From contig BPGB01000007.1 in NCBI GenBank assembly GCA_026002815.1, positions 1 through 64,000 of the forward strand: a DNA stretch of 64,000 nt. The letters are read 5' to 3'. The notes under the pieces were generated by a model that worked only from the letters and a program-made list of their open reading frames with translations, ran no database searches and was not told the DNA's origin. Both the position numbers and the translations under genes were made by a program. The DNA comes from Candidatus Woesearchaeota archaeon (lineage in GTDB: Archaea > Nanobdellota > Nanobdellia > Woesearchaeales > UBA9642). How positions within the stretch are numbered: position 1 is the first letter of the stretch; every line of letters begins with the position of its first letter. Shown here piece after piece: positions 28,669 through 37,893 of this stretch.

Positions 28669-29460
28669 ATGAACAAAATCTATCGAAAAATGTACATCCA
28701 AAAGGCATTTACCCTTAATGAAGCAAACAAAATAATAAAAAACAGGCAAGTATGCAAAAACACATTAAATAGGTTAATAGCACAAAACCTTATAAAAAGA
28801 TTACGAAAAAACCTATATTATATAATGCCATTAGATAATCCGGAATTTGAACCTGATAAGATACACATAGCAACAAAACTAAGAAACGATGCAATAATAT
28901 GCAACGCTTCTGCATTACAAATACAAGGAATACCACTAGAAGATAAAAATGTAACATTTTACTCAAAGCATAATGCAAAAATAATAATAAACAAAATAAC
29001 CTACAATATAATTAAAAATAAATACAATTTTGGAATAAAAAAAATAGAATACAACACAGGATACATGAATATAGAAATAAGCATAACAGATTTTGAAAGA
29101 ACAATAATAGACTGCATAAGAACAAGAACCATAACCATAGAACAAATGATAAACATACTAAAAAATCCTAAAATAACCATAGAAGTAACAAAAATAATAA
29201 ACTATCTTGAAAAATACAAGAAACCAATACTATATAATAAAATAGGCTTAATACTAGACATAACAAAGCCATACATCAAAGCAAAAGAAGAAGATACAGA
29301 AGTAATAAGAAAGAAATTAAGCAAAAAAATATTCTACGCAAGAGAAAAAGGAATAAAGCTAATAAGACCAAGGTATAAGTATTATAAAAAATGGAATATT
29401 ATGATACCAGATAACATATATAATATCATAAACTCAACATTACAAAAAACAACAGTATAA
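28669..29460 (+). CDS. AbiEi-like winged-helix protein (orphan antitoxin candidate)
   Basis: 263 residues. The N-terminal winged helix (TLNRLIAQNLIKRLRKNLYYIMP) is followed by a region resembling AbiEi/COG5340 (ICNASALQIQGI, then ITDFERTIIDCI). AbiEi proteins are DNA-binding antitoxins of type IV systems, partnered by the nucleotidyltransferase toxin AbiEii. No such partner flanks it, so a free-standing regulator is equally possible. Codon use is extremely ATA- and AAA-biased even for this genome. The start follows a TATA-like box without a clear Shine-Dalgarno. Confidence 0.65.
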   Translation: MNKIYRKMYIQKAFTLNEANKIIKNRQVCKNTLNRLIAQNLIKRLRKNLYYIMPLDNPEFEPDKIHIATKLRNDAIICNASALQIQGIPLEDKNVTFYSKHNAKIIINKITYNIIKNKYNFGIKKIEYNTGYMNIEISITDFERTIIDCIRTRTITIEQMINILKNPKITIEVTKIINYLEKYKKPILYNKIGLILDITKPYIKAKEEDTEVIRKKLSKKIFYAREKGIKLIRPRYKYYKKWNIMIPDNIYNIINSTLQKTTV

Positions 29461-29605
29461 AAAATAGTTTAAACTAAAGTTTAACCAAACGAAAACAAAA
29501 TAATTTAAATAAATAATTTAAATGTTAAATTAATTTAAATAGAAGTTAGATAAGCATATATAAAACAAACATTTAAATAATAAAAAATAAAACTCTAGTT
29601 CTACT

Positions 29606-29689
29606 GCGGGGATGGCAGAGTGGTCAAATGCGGCAGGCTTAGGACCTGTTCCCTTAGTGGGTTCGTGGGTTCGAATCCTACTCCCCGCA
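29606..29689 (+). tRNA. tRNA-Leu(UAG)
   Basis: Intronless 84-nt class II tRNA. The acceptor is GCGGGGA/TCCCCGC with discriminator A. The D-arm is GCA/TGC, anticodon stem GCAGG/CCTGT encloses loop CTTAGGA (anticodon TAG), there is a long variable arm, and the T-loop is TTCGAAT. It serves as the intronless counterpart to the two-intron tRNA-Leu(UAA) at 4937. Confidence 0.97.
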
Positions 29690-29828
29690 TGATTAATAGA
29701 TTTTAAAAAGAAGAAAAAACATTTATAAGAAAACAGAAAAGCAATAAAAAAAATAATAAATTACTAAATAATAAATTACTCATAGAAATAATACGATAAA
29801 TTCAAAAAAAGATAAAATAATAAACAAA

Positions 29829-29887
29829 ATATTTATAAACACTTATTTAATCCCCATAGAATATTTGATTGTTGTTTTAAACGGAGG
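29829..29887 (+). promoter_or_regulatory. Promoter and Shine-Dalgarno of the lsm operon
   Basis: ATATTTATAAAC (29829-29840) is a TATA box. GGAGG at 29883-29887 sits six bases before the ATG at 29894. Confidence 0.6.
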
Positions 29888-29893
29888 AATAAA

Positions 29894-30118
29894 ATGGACC
29901 CAACAAGACCGATAGATGCATTAAACAGTGCAAGAAACAAGAAAGTAATAATAGAATTAAAAAATGGCAGACAATATGTAGGAACACTAAAAGCATTTGA
30001 CATACATATAAACTGCGTTCTTGAAAATGCGGAAGAAAGAGTTGATGGAGAAGTAAAAAGAAAAGTGGGTTCAATATTTATAAGAGGGGATACAATAACA
30101 ATATTAACAACAGAATAA
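29894..30118 (+). CDS. Sm-like archaeal protein (Lsm)
   Basis: 74-residue RNA-binding Sm-fold protein forming a heptameric ring on U-rich RNA. The Sm1 motif (VIIELKNGRQYVGTLKAFD, IHINCVLENAEE) and the Sm2 motif (IFIRGDTITIL) are both present. It is the first gene of the conserved archaeal Lsm-L37e-S8e arrangement. Confidence 0.96.
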   Translation: MDPTRPIDALNSARNKKVIIELKNGRQYVGTLKAFDIHINCVLENAEERVDGEVKRKVGSIFIRGDTITILTTE

Positions 30119-30254
30119 AATACAATTATTATAAAAGGAAATGCAACATATTATAAAAGGTAAATAATATCCAACAAAAAAATAAATAAGCAAATAAAAA
30201 ATCTAATAATAAAAAGGACGAATAAAAAAACAATAAATACATTTAAGGTAAAAA

Positions 30255-30428
30255 ATGACAAAAGGAACAGCATCAATGGGTAAAAAATCTGGTGGTAAAA
30301 ACCATATCTATTGCAGAAGATGTGGCAAGCATTCAATGAATATAAGCACTAAAGTATGTAGTTCATGTGGTTATGGTAAAAGCACAAAATTAAGATCATA
30401 TAACTGGAAGAGACCAAGTAAGAGGTAA
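30255..30428 (+). CDS. Ribosomal protein L37e
   Basis: 57 residues, too short for many gene finders. MTKGTASMGKKSGGKNHIYC begins the zinc ribbon (CRRCGK, then CSSCGYG), followed by the KLRSYNWKRPSKR tail typical of L37e. It lies between Lsm and S8e on the same strand, ending six bases before the S8e ATG. Confidence 0.96.
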   Translation: MTKGTASMGKKSGGKNHIYCRRCGKHSMNISTKVCSSCGYGKSTKLRSYNWKRPSKR

Positions 30429-30433
30429 AAAAA

Positions 30434-30823
30434 ATGGTTATTATTCAAAGTAAATCAAAAAGAAAACCTTCAGGAGCAAGATATAAAGCTAAAATAATAA
30501 AAAAAAGACAATCATTAATTGGAAGACAACCAGCATATACAAAAATCGGAGAAAAAAGAATACAAAAAATAAGAACAAGAGGCGGCGGGCAAAAAAATAG
30601 GGCGTTATTAATTAATAAGGTCAACCTCTATGATCCAACAACAAAAAAGCATTATGTTGCAGAAATAAAGAATGTTATTGATAATACTGCAGATAAGAAC
30701 TTCATAAGAAGAAAAATAATGACAAAAGGCGCAATAATAGAAACATCTATGGGCAATGCAAAAATAACAAACAGGCCGGGTCAAGATGGAATAATAAATG
30801 CTATTTTAATACAAAAACAATAA
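30434..30823 (+). CDS. Ribosomal protein S8e
   Basis: 129-residue small-subunit protein in its archaeal short form. Features are the basic N-terminus (SKRKPSGARYKAK), IRTRGGGQKNRAL, then the beta core with IIETSMGNAKITNRPGQDG near the C-terminus. The position after L37e is a common archaeal order. It is probably translationally coupled, with only five bases between stop and start. Confidence 0.96.
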   Translation: MVIIQSKSKRKPSGARYKAKIIKKRQSLIGRQPAYTKIGEKRIQKIRTRGGGQKNRALLINKVNLYDPTTKKHYVAEIKNVIDNTADKNFIRRKIMTKGAIIETSMGNAKITNRPGQDGIINAILIQKQ

Positions 30824-30989
30824 TTCTATTTTTGCTTTTCATTCAAAATTTGTTATCAATACATACTAATGTTATTATTAATGATTCTCATATTACCAAA
30901 TAACCTATTTATATTAACAAATCATTTTTAAAATATTTAATCTTACTAATTTAACAAAATATTTAAAACAGAGAACATATTTAATTTAT

Positions 30990-31394
30990 ATGAGATTTGT
31001 AAGAATAACCATAATAAGCGCTGAAAAACCGGAAAGAGACAATCTTAATAAGGAGTTACAATACCTAGGAGAATCATTAGGATTATTCTCAGAAAGAGAT
31101 AAGGATAAGAGTTGTTTTAGAATATTCATTGTTCTTGTAAAAGCATTAAAAACACAAACTAAACTAACAAGCGATGAAATAGCAGAACAAACAAATCTAA
31201 GCAGAGGAACGGTAATTCACCATTTAACAAGGCTAATGGATGCCGGAATAGTTGTAAGCCAAAAAAATTACTATATGCTAGCAGTAGATAATATAGAAGA
31301 ACTTGTTGAATTAGCAAAAAAGAATATACTTAAAACATTGGAAAATCTCAAGAACATAGCGAAAAACATAGATAAAAAATTGGAATTAAAATAA
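30990..31394 (+). CDS. Winged-helix transcriptional regulator
   Basis: 134 residues. A helix-turn-helix lies at roughly residues 58-100 (TSDEIAEQTNLSRGTVIHHL then TRLMDAGIVV), with a wing segment and a C-terminal helix suitable for dimerisation. It is similar in design to ArsR/TrmB-like archaeal regulators, but no ligand-binding cysteines are seen. It is encoded alone between S8e and the convergent rpoK gene; its targets are unknown. Confidence 0.82.
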   Translation: MRFVRITIISAEKPERDNLNKELQYLGESLGLFSERDKDKSCFRIFIVLVKALKTQTKLTSDEIAEQTNLSRGTVIHHLTRLMDAGIVVSQKNYYMLAVDNIEELVELAKKNILKTLENLKNIAKNIDKKLELK

Positions 31395-31516
31395 TCAAAT
31401 AGAATTAATAATTAAGTATACTTAAAAAAATAATTAATTATAATTAAAAAAATTTAAGTATAGTTAAAAAATAATTAATATCAAAGTATTTTGTATTTCT
31501 AAATTATTTATCTTCT

Positions 31517-31735
31517 TTATTTATCTTCTGCCCTTTTAACGCTTAAAGGTATAACGCCTGCTTCAAACTCCAACTTAGCAATCTCTAAAGGATCATATTT
31601 TAACTCTTCTAATTTTTTAGGGGTCAATTTAATAAGTATAGGCGCACCCATGCTTATTTGCATACTTCTAGCACCTATAATTCTTGCTTTCTCATATTTT
31701 GTAAGCCTGTCCTTTTCAAGTTTTAATTCTACCAT
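31517..31735 (-). CDS. rpoK: RNA polymerase subunit K (Rpo6)
   Basis: About 72-residue small subunit of archaeal RNA polymerase, homologous to bacterial omega and eukaryotic RPB6. The core motif [20 protein letters not shown] is followed by PILI and [18 protein letters not shown] start at ATG 31735 because GGGTGAG lies four bases upstream; the longer GTG start would overlap that site. It sits directly downstream of the exosome genes and seven codons from rrp42. Confidence 0.96.
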   Translation of the reverse strand: MVELKLEKDRLTKYEKARIIGARSMQISMGAPILIKLTPKKLEELKYDPLEIAKLEFEAGVIPLSVKRAEDK

Positions 31736-31750
31736 AGTACTCACCCGGAT

Positions 31751-32530
31751 TTAAGAGTTCTTTATAAGTTTTCTTATTTCAGAAGCCTTATTGATTGCTA
31801 TACTAATCATTTTATCTATATCTTCGGTTGTTAAGGGATTATCGCCGCCTTTTTGAAGCGCACATAATGATCCATCTTCAAGAGAAGTAACTGTTAATCT
31901 AGAATCCGCAGCTTCCTGCTCCAATTCCGTAGGATCAACAATATAATTATTACCGAGTTTTAAAACAGTTACTGCAACAGGTATTTTACTGAAAGGTATT
32001 CTCTCATCTGTTTTTATCTTATAATTTACTTTTTCATTCTCATATTTTGGAAATCGCGCATTTAATATTGCTGCAACAGCCGCGATAGAACCTACATCTA
32101 TAAGATTACCATCATCATTTAATGGAGCAATATCCACATTTATGGCCCAAACTTTCTCCCCAGAAGAGATACACAATTTAGTATTATCAATGCTTTTACT
32201 CTCTCTTATGCCTCTATCTATTACTCTTGCAACTTCTATCGCAGTATTATCGGGAGGGCCCGCTTCATATTTTGGGTTACTTAAAGGATAAAGCTCAGCA
32301 CCAACCATTAATATTCCTTCATCAGGAGTGTCTGGAAAAGGTTTATCGACAGACATTTTAACCCCTGCAATAACTTCTGTATTGCCACATCTTACATATG
32401 CTGAACCTTCTGCTGTTTCTATAATACCTGTTTTTATCTCTATGTCTCTAAACTCTTCTTTCGACCTATTATCATATCTTATGCCTTTATCGAGGCATTC
32501 AATAATATGTTTCTTTGTATCATAATCCAT
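31751..32530 (-). CDS. rrp42: Exosome subunit Rrp42
   Basis: Non-catalytic RNase PH-like subunit that pairs with Rrp41 in the hexameric exosome ring. Characteristic segments are GIRYDNRSKEEFRDIEI, AEGSAYVRCGNTEVIAGVKM and SCLAL-type strands, with DPTELEQEAADSRLTV near residue 207. The catalytic Asp of Rrp41 is absent, as expected. Met 32530 is chosen for its upstream GAGGAT; 32539 is possible. Confidence 0.96.
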   Translation of the reverse strand: MDYDTKKHIIECLDKGIRYDNRSKEEFRDIEIKTGIIETAEGSAYVRCGNTEVIAGVKMSVDKPFPDTPDEGILMVGAELYPLSNPKYEAGPPDNTAIEVARVIDRGIRESKSIDNTKLCISSGEKVWAINVDIAPLNDDGNLIDVGSIAAVAAILNARFPKYENEKVNYKIKTDERIPFSKIPVAVTVLKLGNNYIVDPTELEQEAADSRLTVTSLEDGSLCALQKGGDNPLTTEDIDKMISIAINKASEIRKLIKNS

Positions 32531-32636
32531 TTTAACCATCCTCGTCTTTAATAATCAATCTTTTAACAATTATTTTTTTATAATTATTTTTTGATTTTTT
32601 TGATAATTTTTTCAATATCACCTTTTTTTCAATATC

Positions 32637-33452
32637 TCAATCTATTATAGATTTATGATTTTTACTGTTTTCAGTTTTATCATTTTCTCTACTATTATAT
32701 CTCCCATTATCGGTTTCAATGTCAATTTCTGAAATATCAGCATACTTATCTTTTAGTGCGTTACGTTGAATTTCAGAGATTTTCTTTATGACTTCCTTTG
32801 CTTTTCCTAATGCTATCATTAAATCTTCCTTTGATATTATACCATCCATTTGTAAAAGCGTAATTTCATTAGTGCTTGGTATCACTGCAACAGGTATATC
32901 AGCAACCTCTCTTGATTCTACCTCAATAAACTCTGGAAGATGTTCTTCTTCATAGTTCAAATCAACTATTATTTGACCATCTGCTCTTCCAACAGCAACG
33001 GCTGCTACAATATCTTTCATTGGTATGCCTGCATCTGCAAGAGCCATCGCTGCTGCATTTATTCCACAACATCTAGAACCCGCATCCGTTTGTGGCAATT
33101 CTATGAAAACATCAACAACTGCGTTTGGAAAGTCATTAAGATCAACAACCGGCAATAATGCTTTTTCTGTAACCATAGATATTTCTTTACTCCTCCTAGA
33201 GGCACCAGGCCTAACTCTCTCTCCAGCCCCAGAAAAAGGCATCATATTATAATTACATCTTAAAACACCTTTTTTTGGATCTTGCTGAAATTTTGGAAAC
33301 ATTTCTCTTGGACCATAAACAGCAGCATACGCTATTGTTTTTCCCATTCTAAAGTAAGCAGAACCATCGGCATTCTTTATAACACCTGCTTTTGCCTCAA
33401 TAGGTCTAAGCTCATCAAATCCCCTCCCATCTATTCTCTTACTGTAAACCAT
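32637..33452 (-). CDS. rrp41: Exosome catalytic subunit Rrp41
   Basis: Phosphorolytic 3'-5' RNase and polyadenylating subunit. MVYSKRIDGRGFDELRPIEA at the start, RVRPGASRRSKE (RNA- and phosphate-binding) and the VDLNYEEEH region with acidic active-site residues are present. There is a longer loop after that segment and a charged C-terminal extension of about 40 residues. ATG 33452 follows GGGTGAT and overlaps the rrp4 end by 14 bases, indicating coupling. Confidence 0.96.
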   Translation of the reverse strand: MVYSKRIDGRGFDELRPIEAKAGVIKNADGSAYFRMGKTIAYAAVYGPREMFPKFQQDPKKGVLRCNYNMMPFSGAGERVRPGASRRSKEISMVTEKALLPVVDLNDFPNAVVDVFIELPQTDAGSRCCGINAAAMALADAGIPMKDIVAAVAVGRADGQIIVDLNYEEEHLPEFIEVESREVADIPVAVIPSTNEITLLQMDGIISKEDLMIALGKAKEVIKKISEIQRNALKDKYADISEIDIETDNGRYNSRENDKTENSKNHKSIID

Positions 33453-34164
33453 TATAATCACCCTTATCTTCAATAGTTAATTTTTTTCCTGTTTCCTTTT
33501 CAAGGAATTCTTTAATTCTCTCTGTTAATCCTGATAAATGACTTTCATTTTCTATCTTTCTTATTGCCTGAACGGCTATGTTCTCTTTTTCAGGTTCTCC
33601 ATCAACCCAAATCCATCCATTTTGCCCAACAATAATCCTGCAATCTGTTGCTTGTTTTATCATTGTAACCATAGAACCCTTCTTTCCTATAATTCTAGGA
33701 ACCTTATGTGTATTCACAGAAATAATTCGCCCACCTTTTATCTTTCTTAAACCTTGATCTCTAACTGTTAAATCTACGAGGTTTTGGCTTGTCACATTTG
33801 TTATTTTGGCAACAACATAATCGTCAAGATCAAAATATCTTGTTAAATCCTCGTTTTTTTCTATAAATTCCGGTGTCTCTTTACTTGAGAGGACAGCAGT
33901 ATATGGGCTGTTTATATCAATTCTCCAACCAGAAACTAATATATCTATAACTCTTCCTATAACTACATCGTTTCTTTTTGGAAGATATCTTCCCGCAAGT
34001 GGAATCGTTTTGACTACCTTCCCATCTATATGCACAAGACCCAACCTCGATGCTAAAATCTTGTGATTTAACCTATATGTTCCTTGCCCGGGTATAAAAC
34101 CTAAGTCATCAGCTAGTATTTCACCAGGCACTACTACTGCTTTATCTTCTACTAATAATACCAT
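33439..34164 (-). CDS. rrp4: Exosome RNA-binding cap subunit Rrp4
   Basis: 241 residues. The N-terminal domain (VVVPGEILADDLGFIPGQGT) is followed by an S1 domain (VGRVIDILVSGWRIDINSPY) and a KH domain (RIIGKKGSMVTMIKQATDC). It forms the RNA entry cap on the Rrp41-Rrp42 ring. Gene order rrp4-rrp41-rrp42 matches the archaeal exosome superoperon. Confidence 0.97.
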   Translation of the reverse strand: MVLLVEDKAVVVPGEILADDLGFIPGQGTYRLNHKILASRLGLVHIDGKVVKTIPLAGRYLPKRNDVVIGRVIDILVSGWRIDINSPYTAVLSSKETPEFIEKNEDLTRYFDLDDYVVAKITNVTSQNLVDLTVRDQGLRKIKGGRIISVNTHKVPRIIGKKGSMVTMIKQATDCRIIVGQNGWIWVDGEPEKENIAVQAIRKIENESHLSGLTERIKEFLEKETGKKLTIEDKGDYNGLQ

Positions 34165-34182
34165 TTTATATCACCTTAAATT

Positions 34183-34218
34183 TTCTATTAATGCTAAATA
34201 TTCTATTAATGCTAAATA
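34183..34218. repeat. 18-bp perfect tandem duplication upstream of rrp4
   Basis: ttctattaatgctaaata is repeated exactly twice (34183-34200, 34201-34218) in the spacer between the SBDS and rrp4 genes, starting 19 bp upstream of the rrp4 ATG. Confidence 0.95.
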
Positions 34219-34279
34219 TAAAAATATCCTTATTAATTCAAATAGTATTATTAAGTTATTATTAATGTCACATAATGAA

Positions 34280-35035
34280 CTAATAAAACTTAATATCCTT
34301 ATCTGATAATACTTTTATTTCTACTCCGCCGTGTGTTTTTTTACTTAAATCATCAACTAAGTCAATATATAATCCTGCAGGTATTTCAATAATGCATGAG
34401 TAACATCCATCGCTTAACCATTCTTCTTTCATTACTCGACCATAATTGTGTATGGTTTTAAAATACTTTTTTGCATACTTTTCTAACAAATGAATATGCA
34501 AATACTTGTTTTCTTGTTTTATTGGAATAATCTTTTTTAACTTTTTTAAAATGTCTTGAACTTGATCCTCTGCAGAAAGTTTATCATTAATTTTTATTTT
34601 ACCCTCCTCAAGAGCATTTTCAAGTCTTATTATTGGATGTGGAAGATTATTCATTGGATTTATCGTTGTTCTATGTATTATTTCCAAAATTTTACGTTTC
34701 TTTTCTTCTTGTTGTTGATGCCTATACTTTGAGCTAAATTGAAGTTCTCCCTTTCTGATAATAAATTCAGCTATTTCTTCTTCGTCTAAGGTTCCAAAAG
34801 TCATTTTCAGATCAGTCTTTGAACTAAATAACCCTTTTTTTGCATCCTCAAAAATATGTTCTGCCATTAATACTTCTCTAACATCCGTTAGTAAACCTTG
34901 CCTAAATGCTACTGCTTTATCAGGATCTACTACTACTTCAAAACTCCTTCCATTCTTCTTTAAACGAGCTACATTAATATGAATCTGTTCTGGGGCTAAC
35001 TTCTTGTTAAATCTCATCCCTCCGAATCCTTTCAT
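34280..35035 (-). CDS. Ribosome maturation protein SBDS (Sdo1)
   Basis: Archaeal Shwachman-Bodian-Diamond family protein that releases eIF6 from the large subunit. It is about 251 residues from ATG 35035, which follows GGTGAT. The N-terminal FYSH domain (INVARLKKNGRSFEVVVDPD, VLMAEHIFEDAKKG), the helical domain (IHRTTINPMNNLPHPIIRLE) and the ferredoxin-like C-terminal domain are all complete. It is located between rrp4 and the proteasome alpha gene, as in many archaea. Confidence 0.96.
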   Translation of the reverse strand: MKGFGGMRFNKKLAPEQIHINVARLKKNGRSFEVVVDPDKAVAFRQGLLTDVREVLMAEHIFEDAKKGLFSSKTDLKMTFGTLDEEEIAEFIIRKGELQFSSKYRHQQQEEKKRKILEIIHRTTINPMNNLPHPIIRLENALEEGKIKINDKLSAEDQVQDILKKLKKIIPIKQENKYLHIHLLEKYAKKYFKTIHNYGRVMKEEWLSDGCYSCIIEIPAGLYIDLVDDLSKKTHGGVEIKVLSDKDIKFY

Positions 35036-35178
35036 TTTATCACCACGCGAATCATAAGTATTCAATAATTAAAATTAATGTCATTGATTATTTTAAAACT
35101 AAATATTTAATAATGGGTATTTTGATACTGAATATACGTAATGACTATTTTTCATACGGACTATGCCTTATTGTATTC

Positions 35179-35946
35179 TTATTGCTTCTTTTTTGAACCC
35201 TCCTTACTTCCAGATTCCATTGATGCTAACATCTTAGCAATTTTATCTTTAGGAATCTTTTGATACTCCCTTTTATCAACTGTTATAAATACACAATCAA
35301 TTCTTTCAGCATCAAAACCATCACTTACACTTTTCTTCAACGCATATAATGCTAATTTCATTCCATCCTCTAAAGTCAACGTTTCCTTATATTCTTTTGT
35401 TAATATATTCTTTACTTCTACCTCTCCCTCTCCTATTGCTGTGGCTTTATACTGAAAATATATCCCTGTAGGATCGGTTTCGAAAAGCTTAACTCCCGTC
35501 TCATCAACACCTGCTATTAATAAAGAAACTCCAAAAGGTCTCAAACCACCTGATTGAGTGCACATTTGCTTTAGATTTGCAATATCTCGTACTATTGTTA
35601 ATACATCAATTGGACTATCAAAAGTAACCTTGTGCTCTTGTGCTTTTATTTGTGCTCTTTCTACTAATATTCTTGCATCGCTTAATATTCCCGCACCAGT
35701 CATTGCTATATGATCATCTACCTGCCATATCTTTTCAACTGATTCAGCGACTATTAATTTATCAACTATCCTTTTATCTGTAAGTAATAAAACCCCATCT
35801 TTGCATATCATTCCTATTGCCGTAGATCCTTGCCGTACTGTCTTCTTTGCATACTCTACCTGTAACAAACGTCCATCTGGACTAAACATAGTTATTGCCC
35901 TATCATATCCCATCATTTGATGTTGTAGTGGTTGTACTTCACTCAT
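35179..35946 (-). CDS. psmA: Proteasome alpha subunit
   Basis: Structural ring subunit of the 20S proteasome. YDRAITMFSPDGRLLQVEYA is the diagnostic alpha N-terminal signature; GSTAIGMICKDGVLLLTDKR and SGGLRPFGVSLLIAGVD follow. It is 255 residues with a Ser/Lys-rich tail and no threonine nucleophile, as expected for alpha. It belongs to the exosome superoperon. Confidence 0.98.
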   Translation of the reverse strand: MSEVQPLQHQMMGYDRAITMFSPDGRLLQVEYAKKTVRQGSTAIGMICKDGVLLLTDKRIVDKLIVAESVEKIWQVDDHIAMTGAGILSDARILVERAQIKAQEHKVTFDSPIDVLTIVRDIANLKQMCTQSGGLRPFGVSLLIAGVDETGVKLFETDPTGIYFQYKATAIGEGEVEVKNILTKEYKETLTLEDGMKLALYALKKSVSDGFDAERIDCVFITVDKREYQKIPKDKIAKMLASMESGSKEGSKKKQ

Positions 35947-36023
35947 TTTTGCACCTCGTAAAAAACAGATATTTTTCTAAAAAATGTATCTCATTTCTAT
36001 AGTTATTATTTCTATATTTATAG

Positions 36024-36368
36024 CTAATTTATTATTTTATCCTTTGCTTTATTGATCATTCCTGAAACATATATACAATTAATATTAACATTTATATTTT
36101 CTATACTTATAATCATGCCTAAACATACTTTGATTTTATCAACATACTTATTATTTACTCTAATTATTCCTTTATTGTTTTTTTCATTATACACTACATT
36201 CATAATTCCAGCTTTTCCTGCTTCAAAAACACCTAATAAGTTATTACATTCTTCGATAATTTTATCCCAGACATGATTAATTTTTTTATCTGCCTTTAGC
36301 TCATAAACGACATACCTTTGCCTTTCTTTAAGTGTTGGCAGAAGCGTTTTTTGTTTTTTCTGATTCAT
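36024..36368 (-). CDS. RNase P protein component 2 (Pop5-like)
   Basis: About 114 residues from ATG 36368, giving MNQKKQKTLLPTLKERQRYV, the Pop5/Rnp2 N-terminal signature. VFEAGKAGIMNVVYNEKNNK and GIIRVNNKYVDKIKVCLGMI follow. The frame is open further upstream to a TTG at 36452, but that is only about 15 bp from a TATA box (ATATTTATAAAG near 36462-36473), so the downstream start is preferred. RNase P proteins beside proteasome alpha are part of the archaeal superoperon. Confidence 0.85.
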   Translation of the reverse strand: MNQKKQKTLLPTLKERQRYVVYELKADKKINHVWDKIIEECNNLLGVFEAGKAGIMNVVYNEKNNKGIIRVNNKYVDKIKVCLGMIISIENINVNINCIYVSGMINKAKDKIIN

Positions 36369-36725
36369 CTTGTTTTTTTGGTAAAATGCCAGAACTGGTA
36401 TAGCACATATACCAAAATCTCCTCTTGCCTCGCTTTTGAAAGAGAAAGTCAATTTCTTTATAAATATTTCGAATATAGAGAAATTATTTAGTATATATTA
36501 AAAAATTATTCAGTATATATTATAGAAATTGCTTAATATAAATTAGTTTTAGTATATATTTATTATAATATTTATTATATATAGAATATTATATGTATTA
36601 ATATTTATTATATAGAAGCAATAATATAGATTATATAGAAGCAATAAAAAAAACAAATTATCACAATATATAATGCATATAAAAATATGAAAAAACATTT
36701 AAATACAATAACAATAAAATAACCT

Positions 36726-37502
36726 ATGATAGGAACAATTATATCATTATTAATTATTGTTTTATGTGTATTACTAATATTAAAAGTTCTTAAAGGGATA
36801 ATAATTTTTAAAATAGCATTCAAACTATTATCCATTATAACAATCGCGCTTCTCATTATACTAATAATAGCTACCTACTATATTATAAAAGATGCTAATG
36901 ATTTTAGAAAAAATTTTTTAGAAGAAAAAAACATTATTGCATTGTTTAATGAAAAAACACAAGAAATAACTGTTGCATTTGAGGTAAACAATAAAACATA
37001 TCAACAAGTAAAAGATTTAAATTTCATAAGAGACAGTTATAAAAAGTATGAATTTAGCAACATAGATGATGATTATTATAAAATATTCTTAATAAAAACT
37101 TCCGCTCTTGATTATTTAAATAGTATTAAACTTCAGGAAATAGAAACAACGCTCACTGGTCAAGAATTAAAAAGAATACTAGAAAGTGATACGCCTATAA
37201 ATGAATATAAACAAATTATAAAAGAATATGAAACAAGAATACGCAATGACAAAAGCAATACTATGAAAAATATAAATAACAGAGACATTGATTTATCTGA
37301 TGAGGAATTCAAAGAATATCTTTTTAGCTACTTAATTACTGAATTATTTTATCCTAAAAATATTAAAATATTAATCGCTAATATAAAAGCAGACAACATA
37401 TTGGTATATGAAAACACAATATTTTTTAAAAGCATAAGGTTTATTCCAGAAATATTTGTCAATGATATAATAAAAAAAGGCAACAATACCGTTTTTTCAT
37501 AA
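36726..37502 (+). CDS. Hypothetical membrane protein
   Basis: 258 residues of unknown family. Two N-terminal membrane helices (residues 2-22 and 30-52) are followed by a soluble, probably extracellular region rich in Asp/Lys/Asn. It heads a plus-strand run with the next two genes (spacing 22 bp, then overlap), so it may act with them at the membrane. Confidence 0.68.
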   Translation: MIGTIISLLIIVLCVLLILKVLKGIIIFKIAFKLLSIITIALLIILIIATYYIIKDANDFRKNFLEEKNIIALFNEKTQEITVAFEVNNKTYQQVKDLNFIRDSYKKYEFSNIDDDYYKIFLIKTSALDYLNSIKLQEIETTLTGQELKRILESDTPINEYKQIIKEYETRIRNDKSNTMKNINNRDIDLSDEEFKEYLFSYLITELFYPKNIKILIANIKADNILVYENTIFFKSIRFIPEIFVNDIIKKGNNTVFS

Positions 37503-37524
37503 TTTTATAAAAAAGAGGTGATGC

Positions 37525-37893
37525 ATGGGTATATTTAATCTATTTAAAAAGAAAGAACCTGAAATGGATATAGATTCAACATTAGGATTAAACACTCAAC
37601 ACCCATTTGAAATGCCAGAATCAAATTTAATGAATAACCCTTCTAAAAGTTTTGATAATCAAGGATATGGTGGTTTTGGACAAACCTTTCAAGAACAACC
37701 GATATTAAACCAAACATCCAACTCAATGTCACAATCATTTCAAAACCCGGGAGATTTACAAAAAGACATACAAATACTCTCATTAAAATTAGATGCTATC
37801 AAAGCAGAGCTTGATAGTATAAATCAAAGGATAAAAAATATAGAGTCGATAGCAGAGAAAGAACAATCTCAGCAAATGAAAAAATGGTATTAA
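37525..37893 (+). CDS. Hypothetical protein with C-terminal coiled coil
   Basis: 122 residues. A basic head ([15 protein letters not shown]) and a Gln/Asn/Pro/Gly-rich disordered middle are followed by a coiled coil (about residues 75-112, [20 protein letters not shown]). No family is recognised. A strong Shine-Dalgarno (AGAGGTGAT) precedes the ATG, and the stop overlaps the start of the LspA gene, suggesting coupled translation. Confidence 0.72.
   Translation: MGIFNLFKKKEPEMDIDSTLGLNTQHPFEMPESNLMNNPSKSFDNQGYGGFGQTFQEQPILNQTSNSMSQSFQNPGDLQKDIQILSLKLDAIKAELDSINQRIKNIESIAEKEQSQQMKKWY

Noticed and set aside
36369-36452. N-terminal extension of the Pop5-like protein from TTG 36452
   Set aside because: A TATA box lies about 15 bp upstream so the transcript would start at or after that codon, and the family begins at the MNQKK...LLPTL segment.
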